Shown: positions 41,765 through 51,979 of the stretch, one piece after another | Layout of the letters: the number at the start of each line of letters is the position of its first letter | How positions within the stretch are numbered: position 1 is the first letter of the stretch | Assembly: GCF_012275445.1 (NCBI RefSeq) | Contig: NZ_JAAZQK010000003.1 | Span: 372,001-436,000, forward strand | From: Rhizobacter sp. SG703 | GTDB taxonomy: Bacteria > Pseudomonadota > Gammaproteobacteria > Burkholderiales > Burkholderiaceae_C | DNA length: 64,000 nt | Direction: 5' to 3' | The notes under the pieces: model-generated | Told to the model about the DNA's origin: nothing | Database searches by the model: none | What the model saw: the letters and a program-made list of their open reading frames with translations, nothing else | Made by a program: the position numbers and the translations under genes

Positions 41765-43870
41765 ATGACCGTTGCCACGAGCAGTCGTCCCGCCAGCAAC
41801 CCGCTGCTGCAGTCCTGGGAGGCCCCGCACGGGCTCCCGCCGTTCGACACCGTCCGCCCCGAGCACTTCGTCGATGCCTTCGAGGTGGCGCTGGCCGACC
41901 AGCGGGCCGAGATCGACGAGATCGGCGCGCAGGCCGCCGCCCCGAGCTTCGACAACACGCTGGGCGCCTTCGACCGCAGCGGCCGGCTGCTCGCCCGGCT
42001 GGACGGACTGTTCCACAACCTGACCGCCAGCGAGACCTCGCCGGCGCTGCAGGCGGTGGAGCGGCAACTGGCGCCGCGCATGGCTGCGCACGGCAATGCG
42101 ATCTACATGCATGCGGCGCTGTTCCAGCGCATCGACGCGCTGCATGCGCAGCGCGAGTCGCTCGGCCTCGGCGCCGAGCAGCGGCGGCTGCTGGAGCGGG
42201 TGCACCTCGAGTTCGTGCGCGCCGGCGCGAAGCTGCAGGGCGCGGCCCGCCAGCGGTATGGCGACGTGATGGAGCGGCTGGCCGAGCTGACGACGCAGTT
42301 CAGCCAGAACGTGCTGGCCGACGAATCGGCATTCCGCCTGGAACTGCGCGGCGAGCGCGACCTGGCCGGCCTGCCGGAGTTCGTGCGCGCCGCCGCCCGC
42401 CAGGCCGGTGCCGACCGCGGCATCGATGCCGCGGTGATCACGCTGTCGCGATCGCACATCGTGCCCTTCCTGACCTTCTCCGAACGCCGCGACCTGCGCG
42501 AGCAGGCTTGGCGCGCGTGGGTGTCGCGCGGCGAGCACGACGGCGCGCACGACAACCGGCCGGTGGCGCGCGAGATCCTGCAGCTGCGGGCCGAGCAGGC
42601 CCGGCTGCACGGCCATGCGAGCTATGCCGACTACGCGCTCGGCGACACGATGGCCGGCTCGCAGGCCGCGGTGAACCGGCTGCTGCAGCAGGTGTGGGTG
42701 CCGGCGAAGGCGCGCGTGGCCGAGGAGCGCGAGGCGCTGAAGGCGCTGCTGCTGACGCTGCCGCAATCGCAGCGGCCCGCGCCGGGCCGCTCTGACGACT
42801 CGGAGCAGGAGATCGAGGCCTGGGACTGGCGCTACTACGCCGAGAAGGTGCGCCAGGCGCGCTACGACCTCGACGAGGCGACGATCAAGCCGTACTTCCC
42901 GCTCGACCGCATGGTCGAGGCGGCGTTCGACTGCGCGCAGCGCCTGTTCGGCCTGCGCTTCGCGCTGCGCGACGACATCCGCGCCTACCACCCCGATGTG
43001 AAGGTCTACGAGGTCACCGGCAGCGATGGCGCGCTGGTCGGCATCTTCCTGCACGACAACTTCGCGCGGCCCAGCAAGCGCAGCGGTGCGTGGATGGGCT
43101 CGTACCGGCAGCAGACGCGCAATGTGGCGAGCGGTGCCGGCGTGCTGCCGATCGTCGTCAACAACAACAACTTCGCGAAGGGCTCGCCGGGCGCGCCGAC
43201 GCTGCTGAGCTTCGACGATGCGGCCACGCTGTTCCACGAGTTCGGCCACGGCCTGCACGGGCTGCTGTCGAGCGTGACCTACGAGCGCCTGTCGGGCACC
43301 AACGTGCTGCGCGATTTCGTCGAGCTGCCGTCGCAGATCTTCGAGCACTGGCTGGCCGAGCCGCAGGTGCTGAAGCGCCATGCGCGCCACGTCGAGACCG
43401 GCGAGCCGATTCCCGATGCGCTGATCGAGCGCTTGCAGGCGGCGCGCAAGTTCAACCAGGGCTACGAGACGGTGCGCTACACCGCATCGGCGCTGGTCGA
43501 CATGGCGGTGCATGCGGTGGCCGATCCGCAGGACATCGACATCGTCGCGTTCGAGGCTGCCGAGCTGGAGCGCATCGGGCTGCCGCATGGCGTCGGGCTG
43601 AACCACCGGCTGCCGCACTTCCAGCACCTGTTCTCCAGCGCGAGCTATGCGGCCGGGTACTACGTCTACCTGTGGGCCGAGGTGCTCGACGCCGACGGCT
43701 ACGACGCCTTCACCGAAGCCGGCAGCCCGTTCGATGCCGCGGTGGCGAAGCGACTGCGAGAGCATGTCTACGCGGTCGGCAACAGCCGCGAGCCGGGCGA
43801 GACCTACCGGGCGTTCCGGGGGCGCGATGCGTCGGTGGAGCCGATGCTGCGGGAACGCGGGCTGGCTTGA
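41765..43870 (+). CDS. prlC: M3-family oligopeptidase (oligopeptidase A / Dcp type)
   Basis: 701 residues, no signal peptide, so cytosolic. Zinc site HEFGHGLHGLL (His, Glu, His) with the third ligand Glu downstream (FVELPSQIFEHW). Other family marks: PPFDTVRPEHFVDAFEVAL at the start, AWDWRYYAEK, HDNFARPSKRSGAWM and YYVYLWAEVLDADGYDAF. It degrades oligopeptides and cleaved signal peptides. Length fits OpdA (~680). Choice between OpdA and Dcp is not certain, so the symbol is tentative. It is convergent with the hybrid kinase, 22 bases apart. Confidence 0.9.
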   Translation: MTVATSSRPASNPLLQSWEAPHGLPPFDTVRPEHFVDAFEVALADQRAEIDEIGAQAAAPSFDNTLGAFDRSGRLLARLDGLFHNLTASETSPALQAVERQLAPRMAAHGNAIYMHAALFQRIDALHAQRESLGLGAEQRRLLERVHLEFVRAGAKLQGAARQRYGDVMERLAELTTQFSQNVLADESAFRLELRGERDLAGLPEFVRAAARQAGADRGIDAAVITLSRSHIVPFLTFSERRDLREQAWRAWVSRGEHDGAHDNRPVAREILQLRAEQARLHGHASYADYALGDTMAGSQAAVNRLLQQVWVPAKARVAEEREALKALLLTLPQSQRPAPGRSDDSEQEIEAWDWRYYAEKVRQARYDLDEATIKPYFPLDRMVEAAFDCAQRLFGLRFALRDDIRAYHPDVKVYEVTGSDGALVGIFLHDNFARPSKRSGAWMGSYRQQTRNVASGAGVLPIVVNNNNFAKGSPGAPTLLSFDDAATLFHEFGHGLHGLLSSVTYERLSGTNVLRDFVELPSQIFEHWLAEPQVLKRHARHVETGEPIPDALIERLQAARKFNQGYETVRYTASALVDMAVHAVADPQDIDIVAFEAAELERIGLPHGVGLNHRLPHFQHLFSSASYAAGYYVYLWAEVLDADGYDAFTEAGSPFDAAVAKRLREHVYAVGNSREPGETYRAFRGRDASVEPMLRERGLA

Positions 43871-43892
43871 GCCCCCCAGTCGCTTCGCCGGG

Positions 43893-46800
43893 CTACGCAG
43901 AGGGCGGCGGAAACAGCCGATCGAGTCCGCCCAGGAACTCCGAGAAATCGATCGGCTTGGTCCAGTAGTCGTCGAAGCCGGCCGCGCGCGCCTTCGCGAT
44001 GTCTTCGGGCATCGCATTGGCCGACAGCGCGACGCAACGGATGTGCGCCGTCCGCGGCTGCGCACGCAGCCGCCGCAGCACCTCGAAGCCGTCGAAATCG
44101 GGCAGCTGCATGTCGATCAGCACCAGGTCGGGCTGCAGCTCGACGGCCCGTGCCACGCCGGCCTCGCCACTCGCCGCCGACTCGATCGACAGGCCGGCCT
44201 GGTTGCGCACCAGCTCCTCGACCAGCAGCACGTTGACCGGGTTGTCCTCGATGTAGAGCACCTGCCCGCGGCGCTCGTCCGGCGGCGGATCGGCAGCCGG
44301 CCTCGGCCCCCGCGCCGGCAGCGCCGCCGGCGGCTGCACGGCGGCGGGCGTGGGTGCGGTCGCTGCATCGGCCCTCGGCAGGCGCACTTCGAACTGCGAC
44401 CCCATGCCCGGTTGGCTGCTGGCCATGACGGTTCCTTCCATGCGCTCCACAAGCGCCTTGACGACGGCCAGCCCGATGCCGGTGCCGTCGATGCCTTCGT
44501 TCTCGAGACCGAGCCGGTTGAACGGCTCGAACAGATGGGGCAATTGATCGGCCCGCAGGCCGCGGCCGGTGTCCTCGACGCGCAGCGTCACATGCGTGGC
44601 GTCGACCGTGCACGACAGCGTCACGCGGCCGTGGCGCCGGTTGTACTTGATGCCATTGGTCAGCAGGTTGATCAGCACCTGGCGCAGCCGGATGCGGTCG
44701 GCGCACACCGTCGCCTGCAGCCGGTCGGCATGCAGCGTCACGCCGTGCTCGCGCGCCAGCGCCTCGACCAGCGGCAAGGTCTCGTAGACCACCTCGTGCA
44801 GCGCCAGCGGCCGCAGGTCCAGCCGCAGGTTGCCGCTTTCCAGGCTCGACAGGTCGAGCACGTCGTTGATCAGCGACAGCAGGTGCCGGCCGGCGGCGGC
44901 GATGTGCTCGACCTTGTGGTTGTGGTCGGCGGTCAGCGCGCGCGCATCGAACTGCAGCAGCTGCGCAAAGCCGAGCACCGCGTTCAACGGCGTGCGCAGC
45001 TCGTGGCTCATGCGCGCGAGGAACTCCGACTTGGCCGAGCTCTCGCGCTGCGCCACCGCGCGCTCCTGGCGCGCACTCTCGGCGCTGCGCGCGTCGGTGA
45101 TGTCCCAGTTGACGCCCATGTGGCGGTGCACCTCGCCGCTCGCATCGAGCACCGCGGTCGAACGCGACGCGAGCCAGTGCACCGAGCCGTCGGGCCACAT
45201 GACGCGGAACTCGTAGGCCGCGCTGCTGCCGGTGCGCACCGATTCGGCGAGCGCGGCGGCGACCCGCTCGCGGTCTTCGGGCAGCACCATCGCCGCGCGC
45301 TCGGCTTCGTTCGGCACGCGATCCGACGGCTCGAGGCCGCGCAGCCGGAACATCGCGTCGTCCCACACCGAGGTGTCGGTGCGCGGCAGCCATTCCCAGG
45401 TGCCGATGCCGACGCTGCGCACCGCCAGGCCGATGCGCTCGTTCGCGCTGCGCAGCGCCGCCTCGGTCTTCACCCGCTCGGTCACGTCGATCGTGATGCC
45501 GAACAGCATCGGCCGGCCGTCGCGCGACTCGCGCCGCACCCGGTCCACCAGCCAACGCACCTCGCCATCGGGGCGGCAGATGCGGTACTCGTGCTCCATC
45601 GACACCTCGGGCGTCGCGCGGATCCCGTCGCGCACCCGCGCCATCGCAGCGCGGTCGTCCGGATGCACCACCTCGCCCAGCCACTCGGCGCCCGACGGCA
45701 CGCCGCGTTCCTTCGGGCGGCCGATGATGCGGTACATCTCGTCGTTCCATTCGGCGCGGCGCGTCACCGGGTCGCGGCTCCAGATGCCCAGGCCGGCCGC
45801 GGTGGCGGCGATCTCCAGCCGCTGGGCCATCTCGGTGATGCGCCGGGTGTGCTCGACCTGCTCCGTCACGTCGAGCGCGACGCCGACGAACTCGATCGGC
45901 GTGCCGTCGGCATCGCGGCGCACGACGCGGCGCGTCAGCACGTAGCGGAAGCTGCCGTCCGGCCGCCGGTACCGGGCCTCCATGTCGACCGGCCGGTCGG
46001 AGCGCAGCGCGGCCTGCGCGGTCGCCAGCACCTGCGGCAGGTCGTCCGGGTGGATCAGCGCGCGCACCTCGTCGAGCGACATGCCTTCGGGCCGCGGCGT
46101 GATGTCGAGCACCTGGTACGAGCGCTCGTTGTAGTACATGCGGTCGCGCTTCAGGTCATGGCGCCAGATCGCGATGTTGCCCAGGTCGACCGCGATCTTC
46201 AGCTGCGCGCTGGTGTCGTTGAACGACTCCGCGAGCTCGTAGGCCTCGGTGTCGTCGACCAGGATGCCGATCGCGCGGGTCGGCGCGCCGCCAGCCTCGG
46301 GCTTGACCTCCCACTGCGAATGCACGCGCCGGATCCGGCCGTCGGGCCCCACGATGCGGTAGCGCCGGCTGTACTGGCCGGGCTGGTTCATCGATTCGAA
46401 CATCCGCGGGTCGACGCGGTCGTCGGGATGGATGCGCTGCGAGGTGAGCGCGAAATTCGGCGTGCCGTCGGCAGGGTCCAGTCCGAAGAAGCGGAACATG
46501 TGGCGGTCCCAGCGGCCCTCGCCGGACGGGATGTCGCGCTCCCAGACCCCGAGGCGGCCGAACTCCTGCGCCATGTCGAGCAGCTCGGCCAGGCGGCGCG
46601 CTTCGTCGCCGAGCGCGCGCACGTCGGTGATGTCCTGCACCACCAGCAGCGTCGGTTCCGGTGCCTGCAGGCGCAGCCAGCGCGACGCGCCCGACGGCGA
46701 GGTCCAGCGGTGCGCCTCGGCCGTCAGCGCGGCTTGCGGCGACAGGCCGAGCAGCTCGCGGACGTCGCGCCCGGCCAGCGCACCGGCCGGCAGGCCGCAG

Positions 46801-46952
46801 AGCGCCTCGAGGCGGCCGTTGCTCCACCCGATGCGGCCGGCGGCGTCGAGCTGCAGCAGCGCGTCCGCGCTGGCCGCGAGCAGGGCCTGCGCGGCCGCGC
46901 TCGCGAGGTCGCCGGAGACAGGCGTTGCAGGGGGCGCATCAGGGACAGCCAT
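43893..46952 (-). CDS. Multi-PAS hybrid histidine kinase
   Basis: 1019 residues, no membrane helix, so a cytosolic sensor. About five PAS/PAC units lie at ~18-118, 130-245, 250-375, 385-505 and 510-630; PAC signatures such as GTPIEFVGVALDVTEQ and GEVHRHMGVNWDITDARS are visible. HisKA has phospho-accepting His650 (ARMSHELRTPLNAVLGF). HATPase_c has LINLLTNGIKYN, VEDTGRGL and GTGIGLAVVK. A C-terminal receiver has Asp947 (LVLIDMQLPDFDG). No HPt is present, so relay to an external HPt is expected. PAS domains usually bind haem, flavin or small molecules, but cofactors are not deducible here. The start MAVPDAPP was chosen as the first Met in frame after the neighbouring gene. Confidence 0.92.
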   Translation of the reverse strand: MAVPDAPPATPVSGDLASAAAQALLAASADALLQLDAAGRIGWSNGRLEALCGLPAGALAGRDVRELLGLSPQAALTAEAHRWTSPSGASRWLRLQAPEPTLLVVQDITDVRALGDEARRLAELLDMAQEFGRLGVWERDIPSGEGRWDRHMFRFFGLDPADGTPNFALTSQRIHPDDRVDPRMFESMNQPGQYSRRYRIVGPDGRIRRVHSQWEVKPEAGGAPTRAIGILVDDTEAYELAESFNDTSAQLKIAVDLGNIAIWRHDLKRDRMYYNERSYQVLDITPRPEGMSLDEVRALIHPDDLPQVLATAQAALRSDRPVDMEARYRRPDGSFRYVLTRRVVRRDADGTPIEFVGVALDVTEQVEHTRRITEMAQRLEIAATAAGLGIWSRDPVTRRAEWNDEMYRIIGRPKERGVPSGAEWLGEVVHPDDRAAMARVRDGIRATPEVSMEHEYRICRPDGEVRWLVDRVRRESRDGRPMLFGITIDVTERVKTEAALRSANERIGLAVRSVGIGTWEWLPRTDTSVWDDAMFRLRGLEPSDRVPNEAERAAMVLPEDRERVAAALAESVRTGSSAAYEFRVMWPDGSVHWLASRSTAVLDASGEVHRHMGVNWDITDARSAESARQERAVAQRESSAKSEFLARMSHELRTPLNAVLGFAQLLQFDARALTADHNHKVEHIAAAGRHLLSLINDVLDLSSLESGNLRLDLRPLALHEVVYETLPLVEALAREHGVTLHADRLQATVCADRIRLRQVLINLLTNGIKYNRRHGRVTLSCTVDATHVTLRVEDTGRGLRADQLPHLFEPFNRLGLENEGIDGTGIGLAVVKALVERMEGTVMASSQPGMGSQFEVRLPRADAATAPTPAAVQPPAALPARGPRPAADPPPDERRGQVLYIEDNPVNVLLVEELVRNQAGLSIESAASGEAGVARAVELQPDLVLIDMQLPDFDGFEVLRRLRAQPRTAHIRCVALSANAMPEDIAKARAAGFDDYWTKPIDFSEFLGGLDRLFPPPSA

Positions 46953-47014
46953 GGACGGCAAGTGTTGTGCCGAATGCGGCAGGCGTCCAGCGCAGTTGCC
47001 CGCAGGGCCGCCTG

Positions 47015-48043
47015 TCAGGCCGCGATCTGCAGCACCAGCTTGCCGAAGTTCTCGCCGCTGAACAGCTTCAGCAGCGCCTGCGGGAAGTTGTCGAGGCCGG
47101 CGACCACGTCTTCCCGGCTCTGGATGCGCCCGGCCTGCAGCAGGGCGCCCAGTTCGGCAATGGCCACCGGGTAGCGGTCGGCGTAGTCGAACACCACCAT
47201 GCCCTCCATGCGGGCGCGGTTGACCAGCAGCGACAGGTAGTTGGCGGGGCCCTTGACCGGTGTCGTGTTGTTGTACTGGCTGATCGCACCGCAGATCACG
47301 ATGCGGGCGTGGCGGTTGATGCGCGTCAGCACGGTGTCGAGGATCTCGCCGCCGACGTTGTCGAAGTAGATGTCGACGCCCTGCGCGCAGTGCTGCTTCA
47401 GGCCGTCCTTCACCGGGCCGGCCTTGTAGTCGATGCAGGCGTCGAAGCCCAGCTCCTTGACGACCCACTCGCACTTGGCCGGGCCGCCGGCGATGCCGAC
47501 CGTGCGCAGGCCCTTGACCTTCGCGAGCTGGCCGACGGTCTGGCCGACGGCGCCGGCCGCGCCCGACACGACGATGGTCTCGCCGGCCTTCGGCTGGCCG
47601 ACGTCCATCAGGCCGAAGTACGCCGTCATGCCGGGCATGCCGAGCACGTTGAGCCACTGCATCGGCGTGCCCAGGCGCGTATCGATCTTGAACAGCCCGT
47701 GGCGGCGAATGCCGGCTTCGGGGATCTGGCAGTACTGCTGCACGCCGAGCGTCGCGCTGACGGTGTCGCCGACCGCGAAGGCCGGGTTCTTCGACGCGAC
47801 GACGGTGCCGATGCCGCCGGCGCGCATCACCTCGCCGATGCCGACCGGCGGGATGTAGCTCTTGCCTTCGTTCATCCAGCCGCGCATCGCCGGGTCGAGC
47901 GACAGCGCCTGCGTCTTCACGAGCACGCCGCCGGCCTCGGGCTCGGCGACCGGCTCGGTCGTGAACTGCCAGTTGTCGGCGGTGGGCAGGCCGACGGGGC
48001 GGGCGGCGAGGCGGATCTGCTGGTTGACGAGGTCGGTCGGCAT
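47015..48043 (-). CDS. NADP-dependent medium-chain oxidoreductase (zinc-free, curcumin-reductase/leukotriene type)
   Basis: 342 residues of the MDR superfamily without the zinc cysteines. N-terminal GroES-like part: LSLDPAMRGWMNEGKSYIPPVGIGEVM. Cofactor fold: VVSGAAGAVGQTVGQLAKVKG, GLRTVGIAGGPAKCEW and VDIYFDNVGGEILD. Homologues reduce activated C=C bonds of enones or prostaglandin-like compounds with NADPH. It is upstream of the hybrid kinase on the same strand, 62 bases away, and divergent from the lipocalin. Confidence 0.92.
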   Translation of the reverse strand: MPTDLVNQQIRLAARPVGLPTADNWQFTTEPVAEPEAGGVLVKTQALSLDPAMRGWMNEGKSYIPPVGIGEVMRAGGIGTVVASKNPAFAVGDTVSATLGVQQYCQIPEAGIRRHGLFKIDTRLGTPMQWLNVLGMPGMTAYFGLMDVGQPKAGETIVVSGAAGAVGQTVGQLAKVKGLRTVGIAGGPAKCEWVVKELGFDACIDYKAGPVKDGLKQHCAQGVDIYFDNVGGEILDTVLTRINRHARIVICGAISQYNNTTPVKGPANYLSLLVNRARMEGMVVFDYADRYPVAIAELGALLQAGRIQSREDVVAGLDNFPQALLKLFSGENFGKLVLQIAA

Positions 48044-48185
48044 CGCGTTGTCTCCGGATGTGTGGTGTTGTCGTTCGATGGTAGCGCCGATGTCGACCTT
48101 GTCCGACAGCCGATCAGGCGCCGCGCCGACAGGGCGGTGCAAGCGGCGAACCTACAGTCGTCCGCAAACGAACCGGAGACCTCCC

Positions 48186-48785
48186 ATGCGCCTCAGCCTG
48201 ACCTCGACCCTGACCGTTGCCAGCCTCGCGGTGGCGACGGTCGCGCTGGCCCTGGCCGCGGACGATGCGCCGCCGGTGCGCAGCGTCGCCTCGGTCGACG
48301 CGCAGCGCTATGCGGGCACCTGGTACGAACTGGCACGCCTGCCGAACAGCTTCCAGGCGAAGTGCGAAGGCAACGTCACCGCGACCTACCAGCCGACCGG
48401 CAGCGGCGCGATCAAGGTGATCAACCGCTGCCGCGAGGCCGATTCGAAGTGGGCCGTGGCGGTGGGCCGCGCGACGCCGGTGAGGGGCGACGACAGCGGC
48501 GCAAAGCTGAAGGTCAGCTTCCTGCCGAGCTGGCTGCGCTGGATGCCGGTGGGGCGCGGCGACTACTGGGTCGTGATGCTCGACGGCGACTACCGCTATG
48601 CGGTGGTCAGCGAGCCGTCGCGCGACTACCTGTGGATCCTGTCGCGCACACCGCAGCTCGACAGCGGTACCTACGACGGCATCGTCGCGCGGCTGCGTGC
48701 CGACGGCTACCCGGTCAACCGCCTGGTGCCGACGCCGCAGCCCGCCGCGGCGGCGCAGGCGGCGCGCCACGTTCCGTTGACCTGA
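48186..48785 (+). CDS. Lipocalin family protein (Blc-like)
   Basis: 199 residues; ATG after GGAGACC. The signal sequence reads TSTLTVASLAVATVALALAAD with no lipobox Cys, unlike E. coli Blc, so this version should be soluble in the periplasm. Lipocalin motifs: YAGTWYELARLPNSFQAKCEG (SCR1, GxW), YWVVMLDGDYRYAVVSEPSR (SCR2) and LWILSRTPQL (SCR3). It binds lysophospholipids or other hydrophobic ligands by family knowledge. The C-terminal ~25 residues are Ala/Pro-rich. The BON-domain lipoprotein follows by 24 bases, probably co-transcribed. Confidence 0.92.
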   Translation: MRLSLTSTLTVASLAVATVALALAADDAPPVRSVASVDAQRYAGTWYELARLPNSFQAKCEGNVTATYQPTGSGAIKVINRCREADSKWAVAVGRATPVRGDDSGAKLKVSFLPSWLRWMPVGRGDYWVVMLDGDYRYAVVSEPSRDYLWILSRTPQLDSGTYDGIVARLRADGYPVNRLVPTPQPAAAAQAARHVPLT

Positions 48786-48809
48786 AGCGTTGATCTGAAG
48801 GAGACCGAG

Positions 48810-49274
48810 ATGAGCAAGCTGTTGTGGACCTTGTGCGTGACCGCACCGATGGTGGCGCTGGCGGCGGGGTGCGATTCGGGCGACCACCGCACCGTCGGTC
48901 AGAAGCTGGATTCGGCGGTGTCGACCGCCGAGCAGGCGGCCGACCAGGTGAAGCAGAACGCGAAGCAGTCGATGGCCGACGTGAAGAACGCCGCGCGCGA
49001 TGCATCGCAGGCGAGCCAGGACGGCAGTTCGCAGATCGGGCAGTCGATTGCCGACGGGGCGATCACCGCGTCGATCAAGGCCGACATCGCGAAGGACCCG
49101 GACCTCAGCGCGCTGCGCGTGAACGTCGACACGCACGATGGCAAGGTGGCGCTGTACGGCTCGGCACCGAGCGAGGAGGCGCGCCAGCGGGCCGAGCGCA
49201 TCGCGATGGCGGTGAAGGGCGTCAGCGGCGTCGACAACAAGCTGGCGATCGAGACGGCGCAGGCGAAGCGGTAG
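48810..49274 (+). CDS. BON-domain lipoprotein
   Basis: 154 residues. The signal ends LAAGC (lipobox). A helical Ala/Gln/Asp-rich stretch (AEQAADQVKQNAKQSMADVK) precedes one BON domain (~85-150: ITASIKADIAKDPDL, VNVDTHDGKVALYGSAPS, AERIAMAVKGVSGVDNKLAI). BON proteins of the OsmY type bind phospholipid membranes and are often induced by envelope stress. Pairing with a lipocalin suggests an envelope lipid-maintenance role. Confidence 0.92.
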   Translation: MSKLLWTLCVTAPMVALAAGCDSGDHRTVGQKLDSAVSTAEQAADQVKQNAKQSMADVKNAARDASQASQDGSSQIGQSIADGAITASIKADIAKDPDLSALRVNVDTHDGKVALYGSAPSEEARQRAERIAMAVKGVSGVDNKLAIETAQAKR

Positions 49275-49306
49275 ATCCGAACGGGCGGCGAAACGGCGGC
49301 CCCCAA

Positions 49307-49332
49307 AGAAAACGCGGCCCGGGGGCCGCGTT
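49307..49332. terminator. Bidirectional terminator between the BON and cold-shock genes
   Basis: A perfect 10-bp GC-rich stem AACGCGGCCC / GGGCCGCGTT has a 2-base loop centre. On the minus strand it is followed by TTTTCTTT, a good U-tract for the cold-shock gene; on the plus strand by the weaker TTCGTCTT. Confidence 0.75.
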
Positions 49333-49366
49333 CGTCTTGGCAGCAGGGCTTGCGCCCTGCGCTGCA

Positions 49367-49576
49367 TCACAGCACGCGAATGTTCGCGGCTTGCAGGCCC
49401 TTCTGGCCTTGCTTCACTTCGAATTCAACGCGCTGGTTTTCCAGCAGCGTCTTGAAGCCGTTGCCTTGGATGTCACGGAAGTGGGCGAACAGGTCAGCGC
49501 CGCCCGCGTCTTGAGCGATGAAGCCGTAGCCCTTGCTCTCGTTGAACCACTTCACGGTACCGGTTTGCGTCGTCAT
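49367..49576 (-). CDS. Cold-shock protein, CspA family
   Basis: 69 residues, one cold-shock OB-fold domain. RNP1 is KGYGFI; RNP2 is DLFAHFRDI (usual VFVHFSAI, a mild variant). It binds single-stranded RNA/DNA as an RNA chaperone. The 293-base gap to the divergent dehydrogenase gene could hold the long 5' leader typical of csp mRNAs; AT-rich stretches around 49590-49670 fit a promoter, but I cannot define it precisely. Confidence 0.96.
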   Translation of the reverse strand: MTTQTGTVKWFNESKGYGFIAQDAGGADLFAHFRDIQGNGFKTLLENQRVEFEVKQGQKGLQAANIRVL

Positions 49577-49869
49577 GGACGGTTTCCTATTTCTATCAGT
49601 AGTAATGCGGCAGCACACGCTGCCACATGCAGAGACACTCAAGAGTTATTCGGGGATTTCAACAGAACCGGGCTGGAACCAGCACGGCGTCGCAAAAGAT
49701 CACTCACAACCACAGCCTTGCGTATACCTGTGCGGCGAATATACACCACGGGTCGGGACATTCCGCACAGCGGGTCGGAGAATCGTCCTTGCCGACGGTG
49801 TTTCCACACGACACGCCGACACACATCCGACCGCGCAGCACAATGCGCGCCACTTGCAAGGAGCTGATC

Positions 49870-50979
49870 ATGAAGACGAAAGCCGCGGTGGCCTGGAAGG
49901 CCGGTCAACCCCTGAGCATCGAGACGGTCGACCTGGCGCCGCCGCGGGCCGGCGAGGTGCTGGTGCAGGTGAAGGCGACCGGCATCTGCCACACCGACGA
50001 GTTCACGCTGTCGGGTGCCGATCCCGAAGGCTTGTTCCCGGCGATCCTCGGCCATGAGGGCGCGGGGGTGGTGCTGGAGGTGGGGCCGGGCGTCACGAGC
50101 CTGAAGCGCGACGACCACGTGATCCCGCTGTACACGCCGGAGTGCCGGCAGTGCAAGTTCTGCCTGTCTCGCAAGACCAACCTGTGCCAGCTGATCCGCG
50201 GTACGCAGGGCAGGGGCCTGATGCCGGACGCGACGAGCCGCTTCTCGATCGACGGCCAGCCGATCCTGCACTACATGGGCACGTCGACCTTCAGCAACCA
50301 CATCGTGGTGCCCGAGATCGCGCTGGCGAAGATCCGCCCCGATGCGCCGTTCGACAAGGTCTGCTACATCGGCTGCGGCGTGACGACCGGCGTCGGCGCG
50401 GTGATCTTCACCGCGAAGGTGGAGGCGGGCGCGAACGTGGTGGTGTTCGGCCTCGGCGGCATCGGCCTGAACGTGATCCAGGGCGCGAAGATGGTCGGCG
50501 CCGACAAGATCATCGGCATCGACCTGAACCCCGCACGCGAGGCGATGGCGCGCAGCTTCGGCATGACGCACTTCATCAATCCGCGCGAGGTCGACAACGT
50601 GGTCGATGCGATCGTGCAGCTGACGGACGGCGGTGCCGACTACAGCTTCGAGTGCATCGGCAACACGACGACGATGCGGCAGGCGCTGGAGTGCTGCCAC
50701 AAGGGCTGGGGCCAGAGCATCATCATCGGTGTCGCGGCGGCCGGCCAGGAAATCTCGACGCGCCCGTTCCAACTGGTGACCGGCCGCGAGTGGAAGGGCT
50801 CGGCGTTCGGCGGTGCGCGCGGCCGCACCGACGTGCCGAAGATCGTCGACTGGTACATGGACGGCAAGCTCCGGATCGACGAGCTGATCACGCACAAGCT
50901 GGCGCTGGACGACATCAACCACGGCTTCGAGCTGATGAAGCGCGGCGAATCGATCCGTTCGGTGGTCGTGTATGACTGA
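49870..50979 (+). CDS. adhC: S-(hydroxymethyl)glutathione dehydrogenase / class III alcohol dehydrogenase
   Basis: 369 residues; ATG after AAGGAG was preferred to one 27 bases upstream. Catalytic zinc Cys in GICHTDEF and His in GHEGAGVV; structural zinc cysteines in [19 protein letters not shown]-binding [19 protein letters not shown]. The enzyme oxidises the spontaneous formaldehyde-glutathione adduct to S-formylglutathione and also works as an S-nitrosoglutathione reductase. It overlaps the S-formylglutathione hydrolase gene by 8 bases, so the two make a complete formaldehyde-detoxification operon. No frmR-type repressor is adjacent. Confidence 0.96.
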   Translation: MKTKAAVAWKAGQPLSIETVDLAPPRAGEVLVQVKATGICHTDEFTLSGADPEGLFPAILGHEGAGVVLEVGPGVTSLKRDDHVIPLYTPECRQCKFCLSRKTNLCQLIRGTQGRGLMPDATSRFSIDGQPILHYMGTSTFSNHIVVPEIALAKIRPDAPFDKVCYIGCGVTTGVGAVIFTAKVEAGANVVVFGLGGIGLNVIQGAKMVGADKIIGIDLNPAREAMARSFGMTHFINPREVDNVVDAIVQLTDGGADYSFECIGNTTTMRQALECCHKGWGQSIIIGVAAAGQEISTRPFQLVTGREWKGSAFGGARGRTDVPKIVDWYMDGKLRIDELITHKLALDDINHGFELMKRGESIRSVVVYD

Positions 50980-51823
50980 CGGCTCGAAGATCAAGACCTT
51001 GTCGGAGCACGCCTGCTTCGGCGGCGTGCAGGGCTTTCACGAGCATGCGTCCGTCGCGATTGGCCTGCCGATGCGCTTCGGCGTGTTCAGGCCGCCGCAG
51101 GCAGCGTCGCAGCGCGTGCCGGTGCTGGTCTGGCTGGCCGGCCTCGAATGCAACGAGCAGACCTTCGCGATGAAGGCCGGCGCACAGCAGCATGCGGCGA
51201 AGCACGGGCTGATGCTGGTGACGCCCGACACCAGCCCGCGCGGCACCGGCATCGCCGAAGCCGATGCGTCGTGGGATTTCGGCACGGCTGCGAGCTTTTA
51301 CCTCGACGCCACCGAAGCGCCGTGGCATGCGCACTGGCGCATGGCGACCTGGCTGACGCAGGAGCTGCCGGCGCTGATCGAGGCGAACTTCGCGGCGGAC
51401 ACGAGCCGCCTCGGGCTGTTCGGGCATTCGATGGGCGGGCACGGCGCGTTGACGCTGGGGCTGAAGCATCCGAAGCTTTTTCGCAGCGTGTCGGCCTTCG
51501 CGCCGATCGCCGCGCCGATGCAGAGCCCGTGGGGCGAGAAGGCCTTCCGAGGCTACCTCGGCGAGGGACGCGACGCGTGGCGTGCGCACGATGCGACCGA
51601 ACTCGTGAAGGCCGGGGCGAGGACGTCGCCGCTGCTGATCGACCAGGGGCTGGCCGACAAATTCCTGGCGACGCAGCTGCATCCCGATCTGTTCGAAGCG
51701 GCTTGTACAGCGGCGGGTCAGCCGTTGACCTTGCGACGCCACGCGGGCTTCGACCACGGGTATTACTTCATCGCGACCTTCGTGGGGGACCATGTTGCGC
51801 ATCACGCTGCTGCGTTGTCATGA
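50972..51823 (+). CDS. fghA: S-formylglutathione hydrolase
   Basis: 283 residues, esterase-D family. Nucleophile Ser in [10 protein letters not shown]; oxyanion/active-site motifs [12 protein letters not shown] and DTSPRGTG; catalytic Asp near DQGLADKFL and His in FDHGYYFI. It hydrolyses S-formylglutathione to formate and glutathione, the second step of the pathway begun by the overlapping dehydrogenase. Cytosolic. Confidence 0.96.
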   Translation: MTDGSKIKTLSEHACFGGVQGFHEHASVAIGLPMRFGVFRPPQAASQRVPVLVWLAGLECNEQTFAMKAGAQQHAAKHGLMLVTPDTSPRGTGIAEADASWDFGTAASFYLDATEAPWHAHWRMATWLTQELPALIEANFAADTSRLGLFGHSMGGHGALTLGLKHPKLFRSVSAFAPIAAPMQSPWGEKAFRGYLGEGRDAWRAHDATELVKAGARTSPLLIDQGLADKFLATQLHPDLFEAACTAAGQPLTLRRHAGFDHGYYFIATFVGDHVAHHAAALS

Positions 51824-51979
51824 GGATGGAGGCTGCGTTCGCGGAACGGCGCCTTCGGGCACCGCCCTGCTCCTTGGGGGGATGACAAGCGAACAAGTGA
51901 AGGTTGATCTCCGGGTTGGCACCCGGGCTACGAACCCACGCGCACGCCAACGCCAATGCGCACCACAAAGACAGCAACC

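Noticed and set aside
46953-47657. N-terminal extension of the multi-PAS kinase
   Set aside because: The frame is open upstream but lies antisense-free within the oxidoreductase gene in a different phase and is Arg/Gly-rich. The ATG giving MAVPDAPP is the natural start, immediately before the first PAS domain.
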